Source: Vibrio crassostreae
GTDB lineage: Bacteria > Pseudomonadota > Gammaproteobacteria > Enterobacterales > Vibrionaceae
NCBI RefSeq assembly: GCF_024347415.1
Contig: NZ_AP025477.1
Location: 1,674,001 to 1,738,000 of the forward strand
Reading direction: 5' to 3'
Length of the DNA: 64,000 bases
The position numbers and the translations under genes are program-made. Positions 1-7,553 of the stretch are shown here, in pieces. A model generated the notes under the pieces. That model ran no database searches and was not told the origin of the DNA. It saw only the letters and a list, made by a program, of their open reading frames with translations. Numbering within the stretch: the first letter of the stretch is position 1; every line of letters begins with the position of its first letter.

Positions 1-564
1 GGTATCCATGTCTTTGCCGCTTGTATTCCAAAACTCGGTCGCCATTCCTCCAGGATAAACCGCCACGATTTTCATCGGGTGACCTTTTAGCTCTAATCTT
101 ACTGATTCGATAAAGCCTTTTACGGCCCACTTGGCAGCGCAATAGGTGGACTCTTCTGCCTTAGCGCCTTGGGCCGCAGTCGACATCACCACAGCAATGG
201 TGACAGGTTGATCCTTATAACGCTGAACAAGCTCGCGAATCAAAAAGATAGAAGAGTCGATATTGTTCTTCAGCATGTCGCTGATGGTAGCCGGGTCTTG
301 CTGTTCAATCTTACCGAAGTACCCACTGCCAGCACTGTGGATCACCAGCTTAGGCATTTCAGGTAACACATCCAATAACTCGCTCACTGAGTGTGGGTTA
401 CAGAGGTCACTCGCTTGGCTAATAGTATTCGCTGGTAGGTTTTGAGCCACTTCAGCTAAACGTTGTGCGTTGCGACCTGTAATGGCTACACGCTGAGCGT
501 CGTTAGCATATTGTTTCGCGAGAGCTGCGCCTAAACCGCTGCTTGATCCGGTAATTAAAATCAT
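1..564 (-). CDS. SDR-family oxidoreductase, C-terminus cut by window edge
   Basis: The reading frame starts at the ATG complementary to 562-564 and runs off the left edge. The N-terminus MILITGSSSGLGAALAKQYA is a Rossmann-fold TGxxxGxG dinucleotide-binding motif. Further on there is an HSAG segment in the place of the usual NNAG, a serine (VVMSTAAQ) and a YCAAK sequence matching the catalytic YxxxK. This is a classical short-chain dehydrogenase/reductase. About 188 of an expected 230-250 residues are visible, ending just after the PGGMAT segment. The substrate cannot be inferred. It is not part of the sigma/ChrR cluster, because that cluster ends in a terminator at 1228-1253. Confidence 0.85.
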   Translation of the reverse strand, partial: MILITGSSSGLGAALAKQYANDAQRVAITGRNAQRLAEVAQNLPANTISQASDLCNPHSVSELLDVLPEMPKLVIHSAGSGYFGKIEQQDPATISDMLKNNIDSSIFLIRELVQRYKDQPVTIAVVMSTAAQGAKAEESTYCAAKWAVKGFIESVRLELKGHPMKIVAVYPGGMATEFWNTSGKDMDT

Positions 565-762
565 ACTGTCTTAAATTTGTAGAGTTGATTCGAGATAGTA
601 AGGGGCTAGGCTAAGATTTTCTGAGATCTATGGCTAAAGTTAATCGACAGCTTGGGTGATAGGTTGAATGGTAGGGCTGAAATAAGAGTGTGGAGAAAGC
701 CGTTAAGGATCGACTTGTTTGGTCAGAAATAACACCGCTAAAAAGTAACAGAACTAACAAGT

Positions 763-790
763 AAAAGCGCCGGCATGGAGCCAGCGCTTT
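763..790 (-). terminator. Rho-independent terminator of the 87-aa gene
   Basis: An inverted repeat of AAAGCGCCGGC (763) with GCCAGCGCTTT (780-790) carries one mismatch. On the minus strand the T-rich tail follows it. It lies just downstream of the 87-aa gene that ends at 807. Confidence 0.7.
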
Positions 791-806
791 GAGTAATCAT
801 AAGTGA

Positions 807-1070
807 TTATTCGTCGTCGAACTGTTTGATCGTGAACGCGTCCTCGATACGGTTAAGCTCTTCTTGTTCTTTTACTCGCTTCTCTTCTTGAAGCGTTGCT
901 CTCGTTTCGTTGAAACGTTTCTTCTCTGACTTAGTCAGGAATTTTACAGCTTTTTTGTTGGTCAGTGCGTAAGCAACTACGTCTTCACCTTTTTCTCTGC
1001 GGTCGTTTACGCGTTGTGAGAAACGTTCATTGTCGCGAGCTTTACGCTCCGCTGAGGTCAACTTGCTCAT
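807..1070 (-). CDS. Small highly charged conserved-type protein, function unknown
   Basis: The protein has 87 aa and is very rich in Lys, Arg and Glu, with heptad-like spacing from residue 45 to 75 that suggests a helical, possibly coiled-coil segment. There is no signal peptide and no membrane segment. It has its own terminator at 763-790 and is a single gene between the left SDR and the sigma/ChrR cluster. It is accepted as real because of its length, the terminator and the absence of a competing frame. I do not recognise a named family with certainty. Confidence 0.6.
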   Translation of the reverse strand: MSKLTSAERKARDNERFSQRVNDRREKGEDVVAYALTNKKAVKFLTKSEKKRFNETRATLQEEKRVKEQEELNRIEDAFTIKQFDDE

Positions 1071-1227
1071 GCTTTAAAGCCTTTTCAATTATTCATGGTA
1101 GGGAATCTACGCTTAGCGAAACAAACAGGAACTACTGAGTATGAGTCTAGCCCATTTGTGTGCTGGTGGCGCATCTTAGCACAGAGGCTTGAGCTTGCAG
1201 GTATGCAATTCGCGGGAACAAACAAAA

Positions 1228-1253
1228 CAGCCCACAAATTTCATTGTGGGCTG
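1228..1253 (-). terminator. Strong terminator closing the sigma/ChrR gene cluster
   Basis: A perfect 10-bp stem (CAGCCCACAA at 1228-1237, TTGTGGGCTG at 1244-1253) has a 6-nt loop. On the minus strand it is followed directly by TTTTGTTTG. It lies 44 bp after the stop of the DUF3833 gene, and I see no comparable terminator between it and the sigma-factor promoter 10 kb upstream. Confidence 0.85.
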
Positions 1254-1296
1254 CGTGCAGCAGTGGCGAAGGTCAGAATCAGAAATGACAGTTAAA

Positions 1297-1839
1297 TCAT
1301 ATCTTCTCTATGTATAAGATGACTTCTCCGACTTTAAAGCCAAACTTGGACATCTCAGTCTTGTTGAACAAGCGTTTGTCGTCCATCAAGAACATCCAAT
1401 CATCGAGCACCACTTCATAGGTGCTGCCGTCGACTTCTATTTCTAAGTCGTATTTCCAATATAGAGCAGAACCTTGAGTCTCCCCATAAGCGGTTCCAAC
1501 GACATCGTTGGCGGTCCCAGAATAGGTGTTTTCGCCCGTTTTTATCAGATTCCAAACGCGAGTTGAGCGTTCGCCATCAGCAAAAGAGAACCACTCTTTT
1601 ATCTCTCCGTTGTCACCGTCCCAAGTCGCGATCAGTTTGGCATCGAAGCGTCGCAGTAGGTTACCAGAGCGGTCGAGCACCATGCCGTAGGCCATTAGCT
1701 CGCCATTAAAAAAGGTTTCAAGCTTTAGCTCTGGCGTAGTGTCGACATGGTCCTCTAAACTTGCAGAACCACAACCTGCCAGCCAAGTGAGTGAAAAAAG
1801 TGCCAGAGCGAATTTTATTATTGTTGTTTTTGGATTCAT
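1297..1839 (-). CDS. DUF3833 family lipoprotein
   Basis: This is a 180-aa protein with a lipoprotein signal peptide; the lipobox LAGC gives a lipidated Cys at residue 23. The mature part has the DUF3833 pattern: LETFFNGELMAYGMVLDRSGNLLRRF near the start, then a beta-rich body with WDGD and LDDWMFLMDD. DUF3833 proteins are outer-membrane or periplasmic lipoproteins of unknown biochemical role. Its start overlaps the stop of the chalcone-isomerase-like gene by 4 bp (ATGA), so the two are probably translationally coupled. It is the last gene of the sigma/ChrR cluster. Confidence 0.85.
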   Translation of the reverse strand: MNPKTTIIKFALALFSLTWLAGCGSASLEDHVDTTPELKLETFFNGELMAYGMVLDRSGNLLRRFDAKLIATWDGDNGEIKEWFSFADGERSTRVWNLIKTGENTYSGTANDVVGTAYGETQGSALYWKYDLEIEVDGSTYEVVLDDWMFLMDDKRLFNKTEMSKFGFKVGEVILYIEKI

Positions 1840-2411
1840 TTGTTTAAACCTAAAAGTTGTTTACGTAGGCCGGGTTCGGATGTGTTCTCAGATAACCAAA
1901 TCGCCAGAAACGCTTCGCCAAATTGTTTGTCTTGGATTACTCCGATAGGTTGCTCATCAAAGTAGAAGCGGCTGACATTATCTTCAGCGACACGTATGGT
2001 GAGAGTGCTTCCTGCTTCTACGTTCGGCCACATCGCGTATAACGGTTTCAACCAACGCTGAATACTGTTATTTGAGTAACCAAGCTTGTTCCATTGATCT
2101 TCGGTTGCATCGACTAAGTCTTTGCTGTCGATAGCGCGGTAATACTCGAGTTTCAGTGCGCGTTCTGAGTTGGTTGGTGTGGCATAAAATTCAGCAGAGT
2201 AGAGTGTCCAAAATAGGTAACTCATTTCGCCTTGGCCACGTTTATTTAAGTCATCGACCGCAGAGGCTTTAGTGTTTCCGGAAAATAACAGCGCAGCAAA
2301 AATTAACGAGAGAGTGATAAAGCTTAGAAGTGTGTTTTTTGCTTGCTGATGAGCGCGAACCATATCGTTCTCAGGTTTGAACGTTTGTGTCGGATTGCGT
2401 TGATAAGCCAT
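1836..2411 (-). CDS. Exported chalcone-isomerase-like protein
   Basis: This is a 191-aa protein. A hydrophobic stretch around residues 27-45 is followed by KASA, which looks like a signal peptide or an N-terminal anchor. The mature region (RGQGEMSYLFWTLYSAEFYAT, then LEYYRAIDSKDLVDAT) matches the bacterial chalcone-isomerase-like family, periplasmic proteins thought to bind fatty acids or other lipids. A shorter start at Met17 (2363) is possible. It lies 3 bp after the DUF2878 gene and overlaps the DUF3833 gene by 4 bp. Lipid binding would fit the fatty-acid-modifying genes upstream, but that is inference. Confidence 0.75.
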   Translation of the reverse strand: MAYQRNPTQTFKPENDMVRAHQQAKNTLLSFITLSLIFAALLFSGNTKASAVDDLNKRGQGEMSYLFWTLYSAEFYATPTNSERALKLEYYRAIDSKDLVDATEDQWNKLGYSNNSIQRWLKPLYAMWPNVEAGSTLTIRVAEDNVSRFYFDEQPIGVIQDKQFGEAFLAIWLSENTSEPGLRKQLLGLNK

Positions 2412-2414
2412 AAG

Positions 2415-2948
2415 TCACCTCGATATTGCCATTTTAGGTTGTACTAAGTTGGAGTAGGCGGCCACCAGTAAGGGCAACAAAATCCCCCAACTTATTGCAA
2501 GGGCAGCAACTACCGATGCATCTGGCCAAGTAGTCAGGAGGGCGCCTGCTTTGATGCCTCCCCAATAACTACTAGTACCTGCTACGAACCCTATGACAAA
2601 CAAGATCACTTTTGAGCATTTTAAAAGCCAATTTAGGCTGTGGTTAAAACTGATTAAGAACATGATCCACAGGCAAACAAGCCACACTGGAAACCACGAT
2701 TGATTAGCAATTGCAGAGTCGACGGCAAACACGCCGAAGTGAAAGAAGAGGCTATCAAGTAATAGCCCTAATGGTAATAAGATGAGTATCTTAAGATCGC
2801 TACTGCGAGTCGGTGATAGGAGGAAATGAACCACTACAATCAGTGGTGTGACGAACGGGGCTTGCGCGGTAAAGAAGGCACTGCAAACCCAGGTCGCTTG
2901 AAACAGTACGAGATTAATAATCCAAAACCGTTTCATCTTTTGCTCCAA
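2415..2948 (-). CDS. DUF2878 integral membrane protein
   Basis: The protein has 177 aa and about five or six hydrophobic segments. It starts MKRFWIINLVLFQATWVCSAF and contains LLPLGLLLDSLFFHFGVF, both typical of DUF2878. The start may be Met1 (2948) or Met5 (2936), and either way the frame overlaps the end of the CFA-synthase-like gene by 23-35 bp. The function is unknown. Its placement between the fatty-acid-modifying genes and two envelope proteins suggests a role in membrane lipid handling. Confidence 0.75.
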   Translation of the reverse strand: MEQKMKRFWIINLVLFQATWVCSAFFTAQAPFVTPLIVVVHFLLSPTRSSDLKILILLPLGLLLDSLFFHFGVFAVDSAIANQSWFPVWLVCLWIMFLISFNHSLNWLLKCSKVILFVIGFVAGTSSYWGGIKAGALLTTWPDASVVAALAISWGILLPLLVAAYSNLVQPKMAISR

Positions 2949-4194
2949 AGTAACGAGGTTTTCTTGCGATTAAATGGTGAGTGCTGATCACTCGCTCTTT
3001 GAATGCACCTTCACAGTAACAGAAGTAGAAGATCCATAAGCGCTTAAACTCTTCTGAATAGCCGAGAGACTCTAGTTCTTCCCAGCTATTCTCAAAGGCG
3101 ATATTCCAGTCGTTAAGCGTTCGAGCATAGTGCAGGCCAATGTCGTCAATTTCTTGAATCACAAGATCTGTACTAGTCGCAAGGTGTTGGGTCATCACTG
3201 AAACCGAAGGTAAACAACCGCCGGGGAAGATGTACTTCTGAATAAAGTCAACGCCCTTACGGTATTTATCGTAACGGCTGTCAGCAATCGTAATTGCTTG
3301 AATCAGCATCTTGCCTGAGGGCTTGAGTAGCGACGAACATTTTTCAAAGAAGGTTTGTAGATATTCATGGCCGACCGCTTCTATCATCTCGATAGAGACC
3401 AACTTGTCATACTCTCCTGTAAGGTTGCGATAATCCTCTTTAAGCAGGGTGATTTTGTCGGTTAAACCAAGTGCTTTGACTCTCTGTTCCGCAAGTGCGT
3501 GTTGGGCATCTGATATTGTGGTTGTGGTGACATGACAACCGTAGTGCTGCGCCATAAAGATGGCTAAGCCGCCCCAACCTGTGCCTATCTCAACCACGCT
3601 ATCCTTCTCAGACAACTCTAATCGCTCACAAATGGTTTTCATTTTGTTCTGTTGAGCTTTGGATAGGGTTTGTGCATCTTCGCTGTAGATAGCGGAAGAG
3701 TACTGCATCGAGCTATCTAAGAAGCGCTCATACAGCTCGTTGCCAATATCGTAGTGGGCGAGAATGTTGCGCTTGGAGCCTTGTTCGGTGTTGGCATTCT
3801 TACGACGCAGCAAGAGGTTTTTGATGCGAGAAATCCACTGTGTCTTGTCATCAAGTTCATCCAATTGGGCTTGGTTACGAGCCATGATTTGAATCACACG
3901 CGTCAGATTTGGACTGGTCCATTTGCCATCGATATAGGCTTCAGATGCCCCAATGCTACCGTTGATAACGACATCTCTAAAAAAGGTCGCATCATGAATC
4001 ACGATTCGACCTTTCAGTTCGGCTTCTCGATCACCAAATACTGAATGCTGGTCGCGCTCAATGATCTCAAGCGTCGCGAATTGTAGGCTTTCTAAAACCT
4101 TGAAAATTAAAGCTCGATATTTACAGTTGCTTGAAACAGCAACGGCTTTAGCTTGTTGTTCAATATTGTTGTTTTGTTTGGCAAGCTGTTCCAT
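2914..4194 (-). CDS. Cyclopropane-fatty-acid-phospholipid synthase family methyltransferase
   Basis: This 426-aa protein is the usual size for the family. It transfers a methylene or methyl group from S-adenosylmethionine to unsaturated acyl chains of membrane phospholipids. Visible motifs are the SAM-binding loop VEIGTGWGGLAIFMAQHYG (about residue 200), the family signature SIEMIEAVGHEYLQTFF (about 267) and the upstream HYDIGNELYERFLDSSMQYS segment. It is part of the leftward sigma/ChrR cluster; 105 bp separate it from the DUF1365 gene. CFA-like enzymes are known members of RpoE-ChrR regulons. It could also be a specialised paralogue, for example a methylase acting on a diene intermediate. 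Confidence 0.9.
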   Translation of the reverse strand: MEQLAKQNNNIEQQAKAVAVSSNCKYRALIFKVLESLQFATLEIIERDQHSVFGDREAELKGRIVIHDATFFRDVVINGSIGASEAYIDGKWTSPNLTRVIQIMARNQAQLDELDDKTQWISRIKNLLLRRKNANTEQGSKRNILAHYDIGNELYERFLDSSMQYSSAIYSEDAQTLSKAQQNKMKTICERLELSEKDSVVEIGTGWGGLAIFMAQHYGCHVTTTTISDAQHALAEQRVKALGLTDKITLLKEDYRNLTGEYDKLVSIEMIEAVGHEYLQTFFEKCSSLLKPSGKMLIQAITIADSRYDKYRKGVDFIQKYIFPGGCLPSVSVMTQHLATSTDLVIQEIDDIGLHYARTLNDWNIAFENSWEELESLGYSEEFKRLWIFYFCYCEGAFKERVISTHHLIARKPRYFGAKDETVLDY

Positions 4195-4299
4195 GTAAAC
4201 CTCGCTGATAACTCATTCTAATATTTTGTGCCAACTAAGCTGAGTTTTGCTCCTTGGTTGGAACAAACCCAAGCTTTAATTGAGTTCTTTCATGTGCGC

Positions 4300-5106
4300 T
4301 TAAGACGTTGAGTCTGGATGCGCCACAAACGGTACTTTTTTCAGGAATAATTTGAGAGCCTGATAATAAATTCCCATCACGACTTTTATCGTCATCGCCG
4401 GAATCTTGAACACCGTCCGTCTAATGTTTGTCTTGGTTACTGACTGTTTGGTCAGGGCCAGTGTCGCATCGAAAAGCTTGTTGTCTCGGCGGCTTTCGAT
4501 GTGAACTAACGTGCGTTTCGCTGGTGGCTTAATCTTCCAAAAATAAGTCATGTTCAAATCCATGAACGGCGAAACGTGAAACTCTTTTTCTACCTTCAAC
4601 TCTTGGTGCATGTCGATCAGATAGTAGTGTCTTTCTCGCCAAGGCGTGTTACTCACTTCTGCCAACATGTATTTACAATCTCCAGTTTCGTCATAGCAGA
4701 AGAAACAGTTGATTGGGCTGAAATAGATGCCTAAGCAGCGGCACTGAGCCAGCATCGTCACACGGTTTGAATCAGACCAAACCCCACCAAGTTGTTGCAC
4801 TTTGGAAGCTATACGTTGCTTAAGTGATTTTGGTTCATTCGTAGTGACATTTTGTTTTTTTTCAGTGAGATAATCCGATTCTACAAAGCGAATCGGGTTA
4901 TACCATCGAGTGCCGAACAGCGCACTGCGCGATGTGGTTTGGGGCAGTTCGTCAAGATCGAGCCCCATCATATACAGCTGATAGCTGAACTCATGTGTGA
5001 TGTTGCCAAAGCGGCGATGTCTGACGTTGCCCCAATAGATACCGCTGAGCTCTTCACTCTTTTCAGATGCGATCCCCATCTCGGGTGTCAGGGTTTGACT
5101 GTTCAT
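4300..5106 (-). CDS. DUF1365 domain-containing protein
   Basis: This 268-aa protein opens with the DUF1365 signature: GNVRHRRFGNITHEFSYQLY followed by LDLDELP. Later come CRCLGIYFSPINCFFCYD and TPWRERHYYL, also typical. The family has no firmly established reaction, but its members almost always sit between an FAD-dependent amine-oxidase-like protein and a CFA-synthase homologue, exactly as here. The start overlaps the FAD gene stop by 4 bp. It probably takes part in the same acyl-chain modification. Confidence 0.88.
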   Translation of the reverse strand: MNSQTLTPEMGIASEKSEELSGIYWGNVRHRRFGNITHEFSYQLYMMGLDLDELPQTTSRSALFGTRWYNPIRFVESDYLTEKKQNVTTNEPKSLKQRIASKVQQLGGVWSDSNRVTMLAQCRCLGIYFSPINCFFCYDETGDCKYMLAEVSNTPWRERHYYLIDMHQELKVEKEFHVSPFMDLNMTYFWKIKPPAKRTLVHIESRRDNKLFDATLALTKQSVTKTNIRRTVFKIPAMTIKVVMGIYYQALKLFLKKVPFVAHPDSTS

Positions 5107-6374
5107 AGCACTGAACTCGTACTCAAATCCAAACCGAAGCGTTTGGTCACATCGAGTGCACTGTGGACACCGTCTTCATGGAACCCGTTATACCAATAAG
5201 CACCAGCAAAGTGAGTCTGGTTTTTGCCACAAATCTGCTCGCGTTTGTGCTGAGCTTCAACCGTGTTCGAATTAAGTACCGGGTGATGATAAACAAAGCT
5301 GCGAATGATTTTCTTTGGGTCGATGGCTTCGCTCTGATTCAAGGTGACGCAGAAGGTGTCTTGGCTTTCGATGCCTTGCAGAATGTTCATGTTGTAAGTC
5401 ACACAGGCAGGTCGTTTACTGTCGCCATCTAACATGTAGTTCCAGCTTGCCCAAGCCAGTTTTCTGTCTGGTAATAAGCGAGTATCGGTGTGCAGAACCA
5501 CTTCATTGCGACTGTAAGGGATCTCGCCCAGTACCTGTTGCTCTTGTTCTGTCGCATCACCAAGCAGACGTAAGGCTTGGTCTGAGTGACAGGCAAAGAT
5601 TACTTCGTCGAAGTTTTGCGTGCTGCCATCTTCAAATTCAACAGTGACGCCCGGTTCTTGGCGAGTGACTTGTTTAATCGATGTATTCAATGTAACAGGC
5701 TTACTCAAACGTGAAAGGATAATTTCAACGTAAGAGCGTGAACCTTTTGGAATCACATACCATTGTGGACGGTTCGCAATATCGAGTAGCCCGTGGTTGT
5801 AGAAAAACTGGATGAAGAACTTCAGCTCAAACTCTTCCATTTCCTCTAAGCTTGTCGACCAAATCGCCGCGCCCATCGGCAAAATGTAGTGCTGACTAAA
5901 GAAGTCAGAAAAATGGTTTTCACGCAAGAAACGGCCAAGGGTAACGTCTGGTGTGAATTCATTGCTTTCAAACTGAGCCTTGCACAGTTTGTTGAACTTG
6001 AGAATGTCAGAAACCAAAGACCAGAACTGAGGTTTGAAGATGTTACTCCTCTGAGCGAACAACGAATTAATGCTGTGGCCGTTGTATTCAAACTTAGTAG
6101 TAGTGTTGTGGACGCTGAAGCTCATCTCGGTAGGTTGCCTTTCGACCCCGAGTTGTTCTAGAAGCTGATTGAAATTCGGGTAGGTTCGATCGTTGAATAC
6201 GATGAAACCTGTATCTATCGAAAACGCCGAGCCTTGATGTTCAATATCAACGGTCGCGGTGTGACCCCCAACATAATCGTTCTTTTCGAATACCGTTACG
6301 TCGTGGTGCTTATCTAATATGTGCGCGCAAGTGAGTCCAGAGATGCCTGAACCAATAATGGCGATTTTCTTCAT
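5103..6374 (-). CDS. FAD-dependent oxidoreductase (amine-oxidase/desaturase-like)
   Basis: The chosen start is the ATG at 6374, giving MKKIAIIGSGISGLTCAHIL. This puts the FAD-binding GSGISG at the N-terminus, has an AGGAT ribosome binding site, and leaves 2 bp after the SDR stop. A longer in-frame start at 6407 adds 11 residues without family support. A second dinucleotide motif follows (FEKNDYVGGHTATV). The protein is 423 aa. Homologues in sigma/ChrR clusters are paired with DUF1365 and a CFA-type methylase; in furan-fatty-acid synthesis a comparable flavoprotein acts as a desaturase on methylated acyl chains. Assigning that role here is inference. Confidence 0.88.
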   Translation of the reverse strand: MKKIAIIGSGISGLTCAHILDKHHDVTVFEKNDYVGGHTATVDIEHQGSAFSIDTGFIVFNDRTYPNFNQLLEQLGVERQPTEMSFSVHNTTTKFEYNGHSINSLFAQRSNIFKPQFWSLVSDILKFNKLCKAQFESNEFTPDVTLGRFLRENHFSDFFSQHYILPMGAAIWSTSLEEMEEFELKFFIQFFYNHGLLDIANRPQWYVIPKGSRSYVEIILSRLSKPVTLNTSIKQVTRQEPGVTVEFEDGSTQNFDEVIFACHSDQALRLLGDATEQEQQVLGEIPYSRNEVVLHTDTRLLPDRKLAWASWNYMLDGDSKRPACVTYNMNILQGIESQDTFCVTLNQSEAIDPKKIIRSFVYHHPVLNSNTVEAQHKREQICGKNQTHFAGAYWYNGFHEDGVHSALDVTKRFGLDLSTSSVL

Positions 6375-6376
6375 TG

Positions 6377-7108
6377 TTATACCATCCTTGAAGCGAGTTT
6401 TTGCCAAACTGGAGTTGGAAGCATTCTTAGTAGCTTCATCAACATGATGAATCGTCTTGGGAAATCGATTTCACTCTTTCCTTGAGCGATACCATTTACG
6501 ATTCTTTGAGTTGCGGCCTCACTACTAATAATCATAGGCATAGCGAACGTATTTCGCTCGGTTAATGGCGTTTCAACAAAGCCAGGGTGCACAATTGAGA
6601 CATGAATGTTGTGCGTTGCCAGATCAACCGAAAGTGTTCTGCCTAAGTAGGTGAGGGCTGCCTTTGAAGCGCCATAAGCCTCGGCTCTAGGTAAAGGTAA
6701 AAAGCTGGCGCTGGAGCTGACTATAACCAAACGGCCGCCGGGCTTGATGTTTTTTAACCAGGCTTTAAGGGCGTAGCCAATTGAAATTAGGTTTATGTTG
6801 ATGACGCGCTCGAAAAGTTCGGCATCAAAATTCAATGGGTCGTCGATGTATTCACAATCACCCGCATTTAGAATCAGCAGATCGAGCGGCTTGTCTTGGT
6901 CGAGTTCTGGGAAGTTGTGGTAATCGGTCAGATCGAAACAGAGCGGTGAAATGGATGAATGTGCGATGTCTGTATCGTGAGAATCAACTAAGGCTTGCAG
7001 TTTGTCTGGGTTGCGGCCACAAGCAATCACCTGATGCCCTTGCTGAGCGTAATCTTTAGCGAGGGATTGGCCGATACCTGAGGTCGCGCCTGTAATCATA
7101 ATACGCAT
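6377..7108 (-). CDS. SDR-family oxidoreductase
   Basis: This is a 243-aa short-chain dehydrogenase/reductase. It has TGATSGIGQSLA for NAD(P) binding, LILNAGD as the NNAG equivalent, the catalytic serine in VIVSSSASF, YGASK as YxxxK, and an HPGFVETPLT segment after the active site. It overlaps the NTF2-like gene by 1 bp (TAATG) and is followed after 2 bp by the FAD oxidoreductase, so it is a middle gene of the cluster. The substrate is unknown; SDRs are a common companion in the phr/ChrR cluster of Vibrionaceae and other proteobacteria. Confidence 0.88.
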   Translation of the reverse strand: MRIMITGATSGIGQSLAKDYAQQGHQVIACGRNPDKLQALVDSHDTDIAHSSISPLCFDLTDYHNFPELDQDKPLDLLILNAGDCEYIDDPLNFDAELFERVININLISIGYALKAWLKNIKPGGRLVIVSSSASFLPLPRAEAYGASKAALTYLGRTLSVDLATHNIHVSIVHPGFVETPLTERNTFAMPMIISSEAATQRIVNGIAQGKSEIDFPRRFIMLMKLLRMLPTPVWQKLASRMV

Positions 7109-7548
7109 TATCGGCTCGCTCTCTTTTTGATGGATTTAATCGCGCAGCCCAGTACTGGAATGTGTTCATACAACATAGAACCGACGTCGAGGTAGTCTCT
7201 GTGGTAAATCACCTGACCGTCGAACATCTTGAGGTGGCTGTGTCCTTGTACTTCGATCGGCTTTTGCCCATTTAGTTGCTTGTGAGCAAATTGCATCGTC
7301 CAGTAAACCGAAGCTTCATCGTTCACTTCGAAAGTGTGTTCAATGTGGAAGTAACAGCTCGTCACTTGGGTGTAGAGGTTCTCGAAGTAGTGAGTAAGCG
7401 CAGAAATACCGCTGACATGGTGCAGCGGATCTTGGAATTCAATATCAGGGTGATAAACCGTCTTCAGCACGTCGAAATTGTCTGTTCCGAGTTCTCGATA
7501 CATGTTGAGAAAGTTATCAAGCCATAGAGAGTTATCCATAATATTCAC
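7108..7548 (-). CDS. NTF2-like (SnoaL-type) fold protein
   Basis: The protein has 146 aa. The N-terminal half (FLNMYRELGTDNFDVLKTVYHPDIEFQDPLHHVSG) and the later EVQGHSHLKMFDGQVIYHRDYLDVGSMLYE have the spacing of the nuclear-transport-factor-2/SnoaL fold, a cone that binds small hydrophobic ligands or serves as a partner subunit. It is coupled to the SDR (1-bp overlap) and lies 5 bp after the photolyase gene. Catalytic activity cannot be told from the sequence. Confidence 0.8.
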   Translation of the reverse strand: MNIMDNSLWLDNFLNMYRELGTDNFDVLKTVYHPDIEFQDPLHHVSGISALTHYFENLYTQVTSCYFHIEHTFEVNDEASVYWTMQFAHKQLNGQKPIEVQGHSHLKMFDGQVIYHRDYLDVGSMLYEHIPVLGCAIKSIKKRASR

Positions 7549-7553
7549 TCTAA

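Noticed and set aside
545..551. TGATCC at the start of the left SDR as an ECF promoter
   Set aside because: It lies in the coding sequence on the opposite strand to the SDR, with no gene placed to use it.
1095..1295. 66-codon plus-strand frame
   Set aside because: It covers the terminator of the sigma/ChrR cluster and has no features of a gene.
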